Shown: positions 6,301 to 14,398, numbered from the stretch's first letter. The stretch: 22,287 nucleotides of DNA from an uncultured Clostridia bacterium (GCA_944392065.1 CALXVO010000007.1:1-22287), one strand, 5' to 3'. Made by a program: numbers and translations. Notes: generated from the sequence alone by a model not told the origin.

Positions 6301-6951
6301 GCTAATATTAAAATAACGAATGGAATCTACTTCATCTCCCCAAAATTCAATTCTCACTCCATTTTTTTCTGAAAGGCCAATATCGACGATGCCGCCTCTT
6401 ATGCTGAATTGTCCTTTGTTTTCAACCATATCACTTCTTTCATAGCCTAATAGAAGAAGTAATTGTTTTAAATTATTTAACGTTTTCTTTCCTTTGAATC
6501 CACTGCATTCAAATAGACTTCCTACTGTAAATGTTAGTATATTTTTGTATAGTATTTTTTTAGGAAGCATTGGCTGCATAATTGCTTCAATGGTAGTAAC
6601 AATAATTTCTACTTCTTTATTCTGTATTTTATTTAGCACATCAATTCTTGCATAAGGCAAATCTTTACTCTCTGAAATATAGTCATAAGAAGCAATTTCT
6701 CTTTTGCCAAAATACTCTACTTTTCTCTCAAAAAATTTTAAGTCCTTTACTAACTGTTTGGCCTGTAATTCATTATATGTCACAATACAAATTGGCTTTT
6801 TAATAGTATCGGAAATAGAAGAAAGAATATGAGATTTTCCCACGAATTCTAACCCCGATATAGCTATCGGGGTTTTTTTCATCTCAATTTCAGCTACTAG
6901 TTGTTTAAATTTTTCATTTGCTTCTAGTTTCTTTGTAAGTAAATTTTTCAT
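3361..6951 (-). CDS. mfd: Transcription-repair coupling factor
   Basis: A 1196-residue Mfd, about 20 longer than typical. Mfd binds stalled RNA polymerase, pushes it off with its DNA translocase and recruits UvrA. The order of domains is visible: a UvrB-like N-terminal module (about 1-350), the RNA-polymerase interacting domain (about 530-600, LKQGDYVVHRSQGIGQFIG), a RecG-like SF2 translocase with Walker A GDVGYGKTE (about 680), DEEH (about 782) and TATPIPRTLH, and a C-terminal TRCF domain. The ATG has AGAGGAAAT just upstream. Residues about 462-480 (VSRNWKKVDKKACPQ) are an odd, basic stretch encoded by DNA resembling the local REP elements, inserted in frame just before the GGLSSGFE segment. 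Upstream is a large palindrome, then greA: both genes act on paused RNA polymerase. Confidence 0.98.
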   Translation of the reverse strand: MKNLLTKKLEANEKFKQLVAEIEMKKTPIAISGLEFVGKSHILSSISDTIKKPICIVTYNELQAKQLVKDLKFFERKVEYFGKREIASYDYISESKDLPYARIDVLNKIQNKEVEIIVTTIEAIMQPMLPKKILYKNILTFTVGSLFECSGFKGKKTLNNLKQLLLLLGYERSDMVENKGQFSIRGGIVDIGLSEKNGVRIEFWGDEVDSIRYFNISSQRTTEMTNSVKIFPAHEYLLEYEIEEDILPEYSTIIESITKKIREKYLPESNRNKILASESKTTNKTIQSVEADIEAIQNGEYISKIDKYFNEFYSKKSNFLEYLPSSCLIAVDENAKINQRIDNIIIENNNLIKSLMDKERFVPEAIRNISEFNKADWNLLYESKQVVYLEENNNTAANNFAFTYRQINFHKAETELLIKDIKKWLSENKQVVILAGNKENVDKVKQLLQENEIIAEEDTITDERVSRNWKKVDKKACPQIEIGGLSSGFECYDLDLVVISMAEAFEGGKVKKRRTSSTFKQGEKVVFADLKQGDYVVHRSQGIGQFIGVSTIEADGVTKDYIKIKYKNDDMLYVPTSSLDNVRKYIGGGDTAPRLNRLGSKEWSNTKTRVKKNLREVAKDLIELYAKRQKIKGFAFSKDSDWQKQFEDEFPYQETEDQLRCIEEVKKDMETPRPMDRLLCGDVGYGKTEVAIRAAFKAVMDHKQVAYLVPTTVLANQQYESFKKRMENFAITVELLNRFRTKKEQEEVVKKLKLGEMDVVIGTHRLLSQDVEFRDLGLLIIDEEHRFGVKDKEKIKKLKTSVDVLTMTATPIPRTLHMSILGVRDMSVIYEPPQNRRPVQTYVLEYDAEVIKEAITKELERNGQVFYLYNNVENIEKKAMDIAELVPEAKVEFAHGKMTGREIEDIMERFITGEINVLVCTTILESGIDIPNANTIIVENADRLGLAQLYQIRGRVGRSDRQAYAYITYKRDKLLSEVADKRLKAIREFTEFGSGFKIAMRDLEIRGAGSLLGEIQHGHMEQVGYDTYCNLLDQVVKEMQGIEIEEEQEIQIDINVSSYIPDSYIDNSSQKIEVYQNIALCRTEEDIQNVIDEIIDRYGVMPKELENLIEIARIKELCRTAGVIKVAEKKNVFNDTKNVVFYYDKNKYKPEMVDILIKKYGYDIKFSAGIEPYVTLKVGNLNDEELIERIKEFLSL
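5511..5565 (-). repeat. REP-like sequence inside mfd
   Basis: In the sense of mfd the segment reads GTGTCCCGAAATTGG, then GTGGACAAAAAGGCC and TGTCCCC; GGACA and TGTCC pair around AAAAGGCC. The GGACAGGCC and TTGG parts also occur in the REP copy at the end of rarA. It is in frame and free of stops, so it would add about 18 residues. Similarity is partial, so the origin is an inference. Confidence 0.45.
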
Positions 6952-7030
6952 TATATTTCCTCTTATTTAGAATAATTCACATGTTACAATTTACAACTTT
7001 TTACAACTTTTCATTTTTTTAATCATCACT

Positions 7031-7149
7031 AATCAAATGTTTTTGCATAAGCAGTCCCGCGTGGTAGATATATTTTCTCTTCGAAAACTTGGAGAAGATA
7101 AAATATATCTACCAGCAAGATGGGACGGACTTTATAACAATCATTTGTA
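7031..7149. repeat. Large imperfect palindrome between greA and mfd
   Basis: A 21-bp inner stem (7062-7082 with 7094-7114, one mismatch) around an 11-base loop, and imperfect outer arms (about 7034-7056 with 7125-7147, sharing CAAATG ends and AGTCC). No direct target duplication is evident. The pattern of an AGTCC-GC outer part followed by a long AT-rich inner stem recalls the interior of the MITE at 2764-2923, so it may be an older relative. On RNA it would fold as one long hairpin in the greA-mfd gap. Confidence 0.65.
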
Positions 7150-7168
7150 AGCTATAAATTGTAGCTTC

Positions 7169-7648
7169 CTACTTCGTAATTGAGATTATTTTATATTTAA
7201 TAACACCTGCTGGTGCTTGAGCTTCTACTACTTGGCCTTTTTTTGCTCCCATAAGAGCTGCTCCTATTGGAGATTCATTGGAAATTTTATTTTGTGCTAA
7301 ATCCACTTCTGTTGAACCAACAATTGTATAAGATTCTTCTTCATTAAATTCCATATCTAAAACCTTAACGGTATTACCCACTTGTACTGTTTTGGTATCT
7401 ATCTCAGATTCATCTATAATTTTAGCATATCTAATTTTATTTTCCAACTCAGCAATTTTTGTTTCATTTGCAGCTTGAGCATTTTTTGCTTCATCATATT
7501 CTGAATTTTCTGATAAATCTCCAAATCCCAATGCTATTTTTATTCTTTCTGCTATCTCAGCTCTTTTTTCTGTTGTTAAATATTCTAATTCTTTTTCTAA
7601 ATTATCATACCCTTCTTGAGTTAATAAAACTTCTTTTTCAGAATCCAT
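7169..7648 (-). CDS. greA: Transcription elongation factor GreA
   Basis: A 159-residue GreA of normal size. It enters the secondary channel of backtracked RNA polymerase and stimulates cleavage of the RNA 3' end. The N-terminal coiled coil carries the tip motif GDLSENSEYDEAK at 43-55 with the acidic residues that hold the metal ion; the C-terminal FKBP-like domain (about 85-158) contains YTIVGSTEVDLAQNKISNES and SPIGAALMGAKKGQ-type residues. AAGGAGGG lies before the ATG. A plausible promoter lies at 7713-7741. The gene is followed on the same strand by a large palindrome and then mfd. Confidence 0.97.
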   Translation of the reverse strand: MDSEKEVLLTQEGYDNLEKELEYLTTEKRAEIAERIKIALGFGDLSENSEYDEAKNAQAANETKIAELENKIRYAKIIDESEIDTKTVQVGNTVKVLDMEFNEEESYTIVGSTEVDLAQNKISNESPIGAALMGAKKGQVVEAQAPAGVIKYKIISITK

Positions 7649-7712
7649 TTTGTCTCCCTCCTTTTTGTAAGAAATAACAACAACTGTCTTAGACTACTGC
7701 CTAGACAAGATT

Positions 7713-7741
7713 ATTTTAAATGAAAAGATGCATTTTAACAA
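7713..7741 (-). promoter_or_regulatory. Probable greA promoter
   Basis: On the minus strand TTGTTA (7741-7736), 17-base spacer, TAAAAT (7718-7713). The start would be near 7706, about 58 bases before the greA ATG. Confidence 0.55.
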
Positions 7742-7751
7742 TGCATTTTTT
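7728..7751. terminator. Hairpin ATGCATT/AATGCAT in the greA upstream gap
   Basis: A 7-bp perfect stem (7728-7734 with 7740-7746) followed on the plus strand by a T run and on the minus strand by CTTTTCATTT. It could end the transcript of the 302-residue gene upstream, but it overlaps the proposed greA promoter. Apart from this hairpin, the promoter above and an 8-bp inverted repeat (GTTCCATA, TATGGAAC around 7803-7864), I see nothing in 7649-7929. Confidence 0.35.
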
Positions 7752-7929
7752 AGTTATTACCTACCTTAAATAATATTAAGGATAAGTGATATATTTCTTT
7801 ATGGTTCCATACAACACATACATTTTTATAAAATAGCATGTAGAGTACACAATATATATGGAACAAATTTTTAATATAATACATTCATAATCCAAGTAGT
7901 AGCCAACTTCATTAATAACATGTAATATA

Positions 7930-8838
7930 TTAAACTAAATTTCGCATTTTGTCAAGGTCGACTTTGTGAATTTTGTGTAACTCTTCATCCGATATATTTC
8001 CATTATTGCCTATTATCTTAGATACTTTTATGCCATCCTTATTAATTCTTTCATATACGCTTTCTATCTTCATTTTTTGAAGATTATTTTTAAATAAAAT
8101 ACTCTCGTACATCTTAACCAAATCAAAATTTCCACCTATTTCCTCAAATTGCTCGCTATATTCATCTGGAACATCTATTCCAAAATAGTTGACATTTATT
8201 CCACTAAAACTTGGATTATCTAATTTTACATCTTCTCTTATATTTACAATAATCGCCTCTCTATTTATTTTATATTTTTCAAGTTCAGCCTTATCTAAAT
8301 TAATGTTTAATATATATTTTGCTCTCTTTAATGCTTTTTTCTTATTATTTGATACTGAAATTAATATACTATCATTTTCTAATAAATTTTCTTGAACATT
8401 TTTCAGTCTTTCTATATCATTTGTAACAATATTAGTCATCCTAAAATTTTCTATAAAAACTTTTAAAAAATTCAAGTCTAAATTCAAGTCCTTTTTGAAT
8501 ACAATATATATTTCTTCCTGATTTATATTTGTTTGGACTTTTTTTAATATATATTTTATTATATCAAATTCCATATATTCCATTAATTTTTTACCATTTA
8601 TTATTCTAGTACCACCTTGTAACATCTGGATTATTTCGTTTTTAAAGTCCCCCTCTAGTTCTTTTGAAAACACAATAGCTTCTATTTTAAATTTACGTAT
8701 ATATTTTATTAGTTTTTTCTTTACTCTATTTTTTTCATCACATATTGTTATTACATAATTATTGTCATAGCATCTTATTTCTATTCCTCTAAATAGTTTT
8801 TTTGTTTTTTGCTCTTTTTTTATGTATCCGATTACCAT
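7930..8838 (-). CDS. Uncharacterised protein, 302 aa
   Basis: I do not recognise this family. The product is soluble, rich in lysine, isoleucine and asparagine, and has no signal peptide or membrane span. The first 60 residues contain two short beta stretches (KLFRGIEIRCYDNNYVITIC and IEAIVFSKELE). The centre reads as alternating strands and helices (EIYIVFKKDLNLDLNFLKV, ILISVSNNKKKALKRAKYIL), and a conserved-looking SFSGINVNYFGIDVPDEY lies near 215-232, which could be the end of a Rossmann-like or UPF-type fold. The ATG has GGAGGTG eight bases upstream. It lies between greA and the GH18 glycosidase on the same strand, behind a strong hairpin. Codon use and AT content match neighbours, so no sign of transfer. 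Confidence is for being a real gene. Confidence 0.8.
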   Translation of the reverse strand: MVIGYIKKEQKTKKLFRGIEIRCYDNNYVITICDEKNRVKKKLIKYIRKFKIEAIVFSKELEGDFKNEIIQMLQGGTRIINGKKLMEYMEFDIIKYILKKVQTNINQEEIYIVFKKDLNLDLNFLKVFIENFRMTNIVTNDIERLKNVQENLLENDSILISVSNNKKKALKRAKYILNINLDKAELEKYKINREAIIVNIREDVKLDNPSFSGINVNYFGIDVPDEYSEQFEEIGGNFDLVKMYESILFKNNLQKMKIESVYERINKDGIKVSKIIGNNGNISDEELHKIHKVDLDKMRNLV

Positions 8839-8846
8839 AGAACACC

Positions 8847-8902
8847 TCCATAAAAAAATATAATTTAAAACACCTTGTCTTAAATTATATTTTTTTTATG
8901 GA
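8847..8902 (-). terminator. Long perfect hairpin after the GH18 gene, touching the next SD
   Basis: 8847-8868 and 8880-8902 pair over about 21 bp with a single extra A/T, and the loop is about 11 bases. On the minus strand the second arm contains seven T, as an intrinsic terminator of the glycosidase transcript would. The 3' edge of the stem (ATGGA) runs straight into the GGAGGTG ribosome site of the 302-residue gene, so the fold may also hide that site in read-through RNA. Confidence 0.7.
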
Positions 8903-8948
8903 CAATTTATTACACTAATTTACTACTTAATCTTATTGCTAAAGTTCC

Positions 8949-10661
8949 TTATTCTACTCCTAAACTTTCCGAAACTATACTCCAAATTGATTCTGGCTCT
9001 CTGTCTTTAGCCCAGAATGATGCCCCTGCCAACTTGTATTCCTCAATTAAAGATAATTTTGCTTTTATCGACTCTTCATCTTCTGCCCAAATTTTATGAG
9101 TAATTCCATTTTCCACATATTCGATATAATATTGTTTTAAGTTATCATCCCATGTTCTCGATGCTCCCTCTGGGACTATGGAATCTATGCTTTTCATATT
9201 AATTGCATCTTTTCCTACTATCTCACCATTGCTATTTTCTTCCCACACTCTAGTATAGAAAGGTATTCCTAAGATAAGTTTATTTGCCTCTACTCCTTCT
9301 TGTCCTAAAAATTTCTCAACATTTGCTTTTACCCAGTTGTATCCAGCAGTCGTTCCTTCTACTGGAGAAGAAATTCCGTTTTGATCATACGCCATAAATA
9401 CAATATAATCTGCTACTTTTCCTATAGTATATCTATCGTAACATAAAGACCACTCTGGGCTTCCATCGGGTGCTGTAACATCTACCGAAAGAGTTGCTCC
9501 AATTTCATTAAGTCTTGGCTTTAATTCGATAATAAATCTTGAAAATAAATTCTTATCTTCTTCATACATATACTCAAAATCTATGTTAATTCCATCTAAA
9601 TCATATTTTAAAATTAAACTAACTATATTTTCAATTAAATCTTGCCTAAATTTATAATCTTTCATTATCTCTGAAGTTGTTCCTATATACGAATTATTAG
9701 ATAAACTTGGCCATACCTTATATCCATTTGAATGCGCCCAGTTTATGTATGCTATTCCTTCATCACCGACATTTTCATTTATTTTTCCCTGTCCTTCATC
9801 TACCAAAGTAAAAAAGGTTGGACTTACTACATTAATTCCTCGTATATCGGTTCCACTTCTATCCGGTGCATAATAATATTCAGAGAAGTAATCCCATACC
9901 ATACTTACTTTTTCATCTACTTTATTGCTTTCTTCCATTGCTTCCCTATATACGTATTCGTTTACTAATGTGTTTGTTTTTACATATCCCAACTTTCCTG
10001 TGTCTGTTCTTATTTCGGTCCAATCATCAACTTCTTCATTTTGATTTTCCTTATTTTGCACAACGGTAACAGTTTCTCCTTGTTCTATTGAGTCTACATT
10101 CCTTGAAAAAATAGTAGGATATGCCTTAACATTATTATCTTTTTTAGTATCTGCAACTACATATTTTCTGTTTTTTGAATCTACAGTAATTGTATTAGTA
10201 GACTCAATATAATTAATTTCAACATTATACACATCTTTTAAGCTAGAAAATGGAATATAATAGGTATCATTTCTTTCTATTACTGTGCCAGATACTTTTA
10301 TAGTTGAACCATTATTTTCCATTGTTTTTTCTCCGACTATTATGCTTGCTACTTGACTTTCGGAAGTTGTAATAATTTGATTGTACTTTTCATCATAATA
10401 TATATATGGATCAAAAAAGTTCTGAATATCTTCTTTAGCTATATAAATTATACCTTCTTCTATAATTACGTTCTTTTTCAAATCCTTTGTAACATTACTA
10501 TTATTTATAACTAAATTTGCGGTATCTGTTATTTCATTATTCACATAATTTGGTGCTACTCTTAACACAAAAAACACTATTCCCAAAAAGATTGCTACTA
10601 TTATTAGTTTACTAATTATTTTACTCTTTACTTTTTCTTCTCTTTTGGCTCTTCTCGACAT
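8949..10661 (-). CDS. Membrane-anchored GH18 glycosidase with copper-amine-oxidase-like and SH3 domains
   Basis: A 570-residue surface protein likely to cut N-acetylglucosamine links in peptidoglycan or spore cortex. Order: basic N terminus, one transmembrane helix (about 15-36), a copper-amine-oxidase N-like domain (about 50-165), a bacterial SH3 domain (about 178-232), then a GH18 barrel to the end. The barrel carries DGINIDFE at 356-363, the GH18 DGxDxDxE signature with Asn at the middle position, as is usual in YaaH/YdhD-type spore enzymes, and E363 as catalytic acid. The frame can be read from a GTG at 10676, but that codon lies inside the GGGAGAG ribosome site for the ATG at 10661, so the ATG is chosen. 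A small membrane protein precedes it by 27 bases, which suggests one transcript. Confidence 0.92.
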   Translation of the reverse strand: MSRRAKREEKVKSKIISKLIIVAIFLGIVFFVLRVAPNYVNNEITDTANLVINNSNVTKDLKKNVIIEEGIIYIAKEDIQNFFDPYIYYDEKYNQIITTSESQVASIIVGEKTMENNGSTIKVSGTVIERNDTYYIPFSSLKDVYNVEINYIESTNTITVDSKNRKYVVADTKKDNNVKAYPTIFSRNVDSIEQGETVTVVQNKENQNEEVDDWTEIRTDTGKLGYVKTNTLVNEYVYREAMEESNKVDEKVSMVWDYFSEYYYAPDRSGTDIRGINVVSPTFFTLVDEGQGKINENVGDEGIAYINWAHSNGYKVWPSLSNNSYIGTTSEIMKDYKFRQDLIENIVSLILKYDLDGINIDFEYMYEEDKNLFSRFIIELKPRLNEIGATLSVDVTAPDGSPEWSLCYDRYTIGKVADYIVFMAYDQNGISSPVEGTTAGYNWVKANVEKFLGQEGVEANKLILGIPFYTRVWEENSNGEIVGKDAINMKSIDSIVPEGASRTWDDNLKQYYIEYVENGITHKIWAEDEESIKAKLSLIEEYKLAGASFWAKDREPESIWSIVSESLGVE

Positions 10662-10688
10662 ATTTTTCTCTCCCACTTATCTTTTAAT

Positions 10689-10871
10689 TTAAAAATATAT
10701 TATTAATGCCCCTATTATCGATATAATAAAACCTAATATTTTTAATCCCCAAGCGGCCTGGTTTTGATCTCCAAACCCAAATAATCTTTTAGTAATTATT
10801 CTAGCATCATATACCATAACTACTCCAATTGTAGCCATTATTAAAGCTATAAAATTTATAATTTCTTCCAT
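10689..10871 (-). CDS. Small two-helix membrane protein (60 aa)
   Basis: The product begins MEEIINFIALIMATIGVVMV, then a basic cytoplasmic-type loop (ARIITKRLFGFGDQNQAAWG) and a second helix rich in Ile and Gly. This hairpin topology is found in small clostridial proteins of unknown function. An ATG three codons earlier (10880) touches AAGGA and leaves no spacing, so the ATG at 10871, eight bases from the site, is preferred. It is 27 bases before the GH18 gene and likely cotranscribed, perhaps as an accessory of that membrane enzyme; that role is a guess. Confidence 0.75.
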   Translation of the reverse strand: MEEIINFIALIMATIGVVMVYDARIITKRLFGFGDQNQAAWGLKILGFIISIIGALIIYF

Positions 10872-10918
10872 TTTAATCATTCCTTATAATTACATATAAT
10901 AGCCTTTTTCAAATTATT

Positions 10919-11791
10919 CTATTTAAAAAATTCCACTGTATATTTACATTCAAATGTCTCTTTTGGCTTTAAAGAAATAATATCTTGTTTTTGAATAAAT
11001 ACTCCTGTACTTTTTATAGTATCTGCAGTTGAATACCATGGTTCTATACAAATAAATGGTGCATTTGGCTTTGACCATATTCCCAAATATGGAAATCCTG
11101 TAAAATCCACACTTAGTAATGTTTTTCCTGTTGCTTTGTTCTTTAAGCTGATTTTTTGTGATGTGAGTCCCTTCATTATTAGTGCGTCATTATTAAAAGT
11201 ATCAGATCCTAAAGCAATTCTCCTTTTATCAATCATTATATTTCTTGCATATTCTGTTCCTACTAGACCATCTACCAAGTATAAGAAATGTATTTTTTCC
11301 TCATCTTCTTCAAATTCCAAATAGTAATTTCCTTTTTTTAAATCTTCTAGGTCTATCTTAAAAGCTGGATGTCCTCCTATTCCAAATGGAAGAGTAGCAT
11401 CTCCTGTATTTATTACCTTATAAATAGTAGTTAATTTATTTTCATCTAATCTATACGTTGTATATAATTCAAAATCATATGGATACCTGTTTTTTGTAAT
11501 TTTATTGCTTTTCAAAACATAGGAATGAAAATTATCTAATTTTGTTATTGGTTCAAACTCAAAATCTCTTGCAAAACCATGTTGTGGCATTTCATATATT
11601 CTACCATTTATAATGGTTTGATTTTTCTTTAGCTTACCTACTACAGGGAAAAGTACTGGCCAGTGTCTTTTCCAATACACTTTACCATTTTCGTCTACGC
11701 AATCTAATCCCTGGTGAATTCTCTCTTCGCCATCTAATTTAAAGCTTACTAATTCTCCACCCATTTTTGAGGTTAGCATTTTAGTATACAT
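10919..11791 (-). CDS. Aldose 1-epimerase-like protein (LacX/GalM superfamily)
   Basis: A 290-residue galactose-mutarotase-like protein that would interconvert alpha and beta anomers of a hexose or hexose phosphate in the cytoplasm. Visible landmarks are FPVVGKL (48-54), the first catalytic His in MPQHGFARD (H71), the second in GIGGHPAF (H141) and the catalytic Glu in CIEPWYSTAD (E250). The start fits AGGAGAG eight bases upstream. The N terminus is several residues shorter than in typical LacX, beginning almost at the SKMGGELVS strand. It lacks neighbours of the Leloir pathway, so the sugar is unknown. Downstream on the same strand the 60-residue membrane protein follows after 47 bases. Confidence 0.92.
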   Translation of the reverse strand: MYTKMLTSKMGGELVSFKLDGEERIHQGLDCVDENGKVYWKRHWPVLFPVVGKLKKNQTIINGRIYEMPQHGFARDFEFEPITKLDNFHSYVLKSNKITKNRYPYDFELYTTYRLDENKLTTIYKVINTGDATLPFGIGGHPAFKIDLEDLKKGNYYLEFEEDEEKIHFLYLVDGLVGTEYARNIMIDKRRIALGSDTFNNDALIMKGLTSQKISLKNKATGKTLLSVDFTGFPYLGIWSKPNAPFICIEPWYSTADTIKSTGVFIQKQDIISLKPKETFECKYTVEFFK

Positions 11792-11885
11792 CTATGTTCT
11801 CTCCTATTCTACAAAAATCTACAAAATTTCATATATATGATATTGTTTTTTTATGTAAATGTCAATAGTTTTAAAGCAATTTTTT

Positions 11886-11914
11886 GTGCCAAAGTGTCTG
11901 TCCCCAATAGCACC
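11886..11914 (-). repeat. REP-like element, ATTGGGGACAGACACTTTGG type
   Basis: On the minus strand GTGC at 11914 and GCAC at 11887 bracket TATTGGGGACAGACACTTTG. The ATTGGGGACA part recurs in the composite element at 12221-12347. It lies between the flavin reductase remnant and the epimerase. Confidence 0.5.
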
Positions 11915-11918
11915 CAAC

Positions 11919-12218
11919 TTAATAACTTTTTCCTTTGCTTCTTTTTTGAACAGAAAATCCAAATCTCCCTTTTTTCCTTCCCATACTATAGTAATGGCCA
12001 TTTGAATATGCAATTAAATTGCATTTGGATATGTCAAATGCTCCTTTTTCGTCTATGTACTTATCGTCTGCATCAATGGATAAAACTTCTGCGATAAACA
12101 TATGATGACTTCCAAGTTCTTTAATTTCTTTTACTCTACACTCTATAGCCACAGGACTTTCTTTTATTATAGGACATTTTACAAACTGTGCCTTTTCTTT
12201 GGTAAGATGCATTTCTTT
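11919..12218 (-). pseudogene. Flavin reductase family protein, 5' part lost
   Basis: The frame from 12218 down encodes about 99 residues beginning KEMHLTKEKAQFVKCPIIKE, then AIECRVKEIKELGSHHMFIAEV and SNGHYYSMGRKKGRFGFSVQ, which is the C-terminal half of FMN-binding flavin reductase/flavoredoxin proteins (about 170-190 residues). The part that should hold the FMN-binding loops is missing. Reading upstream, the frame enters REP sequence (WDDGTVPLFH is REP translated) and has an ATG at 12308 without a convincing ribosome site. I therefore call it a remnant truncated at a REP insertion or deletion junction. A functional short protein cannot be fully excluded since the frame has no internal stop. 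Confidence 0.8.
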
Positions 12219-12220
12219 AT

Positions 12221-12347
12221 GAAACAAGGGGACGGTTCCATCGTCCCATAAATGGAACATTGGGGACACATCTTGAAATATGGAAATAGATTTTAGCTCT
12301 GTCCCCAATGTTTCAATTTAGGGACGATGGAACCGTCCCCTTGTTTC
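12221..12347. repeat. Composite inverted REP element (REP copies A1 and A2)
   Basis: Arms of about 47 bases: 12221-12268 (GAAACAAGGGGACGGTTCC, then ATCGTCCC and ATTGGGGACA) and 12300-12347 (the same reading inward from the other strand), with few mismatches and a 31-base centre. Within each arm GGGACG pairs with CGTCCC around GTTCCAT. A2 begins exactly at the TGA of recG, and A1 abuts the truncated flavin reductase. Confidence 0.85.
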
Positions 12348-14398
12348 AGATACTAATTCTATCTTTAAATTTTTCTTCTACCAATTTATGTAATTTTTTA
12401 TTTTCTTCTTTTTCAAGTTTCGGATCTATCTCTTCTATTTTTGCTGTTAGGGCTTGCACTTCTTTTAATATAGCAACATCTTCAAATAAATTGGCTATTT
12501 TAAATTCTGGGAGTCCATGTTGCCTTGTTCCGGAAGAATTCTCCTGATCCACGGAGTTCTAAATCTTTTTCTGCCACAATAAACCCGTTATCTGTTTCTT
12601 TCATTATTTTCATTCTTTCTTTCGTTGTTTTGGAGTTTCCTTCATAAACTAAAATACAATAGGACTGGTATTCTCCTCTTCCTACTCTTCCTCTTAGTTG
12701 ATGAAGTTGTGCTAACCCAAAATGTTCAGCATTCTGAACTACCATAATGTTAGCATTTGGTACATTTACCCCTACTTCTATAACAGTAGTAGATACCAAT
12801 ATCTGTATTTCGCCCTCTTTAAATTTTTGCATTATTTCGTCTTTATCTTTTTGTTTCATTTTTCCATGTAAACATGCAACTTTAAACTCTGGAAAAATTG
12901 AAGTCTGATACTTTTCAGCAAGTTCTACAGCTGATTTGAAATTATCAAACTCTTCACTTTCCTCTACTAATGGACATACTACATATGCTTGCCTTCCTTT
13001 TGACACATTAGAGCGAATAAATTCTTCTATTCTCCTTTCCATATTTTTCATAACAGGATATGTTTCTATTTTCTTTCTGTTTGGAGGAAGCTCATCTATA
13101 ATTGAGATATCTAAGTCTCCATATAGAATAAGTGCCAATGTTCTTGGAATCGGTGTTGCAGTCATAACTAGAACATCAGGATTTGAGCCTTTCGCCACAA
13201 TGTTTGCTCTTTGCCTTACTCCAAATCTGTGCTGTTCATCAGTTACTACTAACCCTAAATTTTCAAACTCAACATCTTCAACAAGTAGAGCATGTGTTCC
13301 AATCAGTATATCAATTTCGCCATTTTTTAGTTTTTCTAAAACTTCATTTCTTTTTTTAGATTTCATTCCTCCTAGCAACAATTCGCATTTTACTCCCAAA
13401 GGCTCTAATACTTTACTAAACTCTTGCATATGTTGTTCTGCCAGAATCGCAGTTGGAGCCATAATGGCAGATTGATATCCACTTTTAGTCGCCTTATATG
13501 AGGCAATAATAGACACAATTGTTTTTCCAGAACCTACATCCCCTTGAAGCAATCGATTCATTGGTTTATTACTTTCCATATCTTTGTCTATTTCTTCTAA
13601 AACTTTAAGTTGTGCTTTTGTTAGATTAAATGGAAGTGTATTAATAACATCTGACATTTTTACATTTTTATCAAATTCTATTCCATCTGTTTCCTTATCA
13701 TATCTTGATTTCAAACTCGAAAGAGCTAACTGAACAGTAAGTAATTCTTCAAACACAAATCTTTTTCTTGCTTTGCTGTATTCTTCAAAATTAGAAGGGA
13801 AATGAATTTGCTTTGTTGCTATATTAATATCATCTAAACCATATGACTTTAATATGTATTCTGGAATCGTTTCTTCTAATTTTCCTAAAGTTAATTTTAA
13901 TCCATTTTCAATAATTCCCCTTAACTTATTTTGTGACAAATTATATGTAAGTGGATAAATTGGTATAATCTTTCCTGTATTTTTATTTAGACCGTCTTTA
14001 TCAAAAACAGGCCTTGTCATTTCTATTCTTCCATATTTAACACTAACTTTTCCAAAAAACTGATATCTCTCTCCTACTTTAAATTTGTTTTTTAGGTATG
14101 TTTGATTGAACCATGTTAACACACAATCTCCCGTTTCGTCCCTTACAAGCATTTTTAGCATCACTTTATTTTTTGCAAATCTTGTTTCATTCATTTTACT
14201 AACACAAATTACATCTATTAAAGCTTCTTCACCATCAACTAATTGATATATTTTTTTTGGTTTACTTCTATCTTCATAATTTCTTGGAAAAAATGTAATT
14301 AGATCTCCTAATGTATTTATTCCAAGTTTTTTCAACAATGCCATATTATTTGGTCCGACACCTTTTATATATTGCACACTTTGTTTTAAATCTACCAT
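12346..14398 (-). CDS. recG: ATP-dependent DNA helicase RecG, single-base frameshift near 3' end
   Basis: RecG remodels stalled forks and branch-migrates Holliday junctions. The N-terminal wedge/OB region (about 1-200), Walker A GDVGSGKT (about 285), DEQH (about 388), TATPIPRTL and the RGRVGRGEYQSYC segment are in place. The first frame ends at 12500 with GEFFRNKATWTPRI, 632 residues. The expected GEFFGTRQHGLPEFKIANLF continues in another frame from about 12533 to 12346. Removing one C from CTTCCGG (12531-12533 region) restores a normal RecG of about 683 residues. This is a real frameshift or a sequencing error; the sequence does not look like a programmed slippery site. The final TGA is the first three bases of a REP element. 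GGAGG lies six bases before the ATG. Its promoter is at 14445-14473. Confidence 0.93.

Noticed and set aside
11819..12013. Short minus-strand frame overlapping the flavin reductase remnant
   Set aside because: It reads the remnant in another frame and continues through the REP-like repeat; no ribosome site or family match.
12346..12552. A separate 68-residue gene after recG
   Set aside because: Its sequence from GTRQHGLPEF on is the RecG C terminus in a shifted frame; the ATG lies in the helicase body and has no ribosome site.
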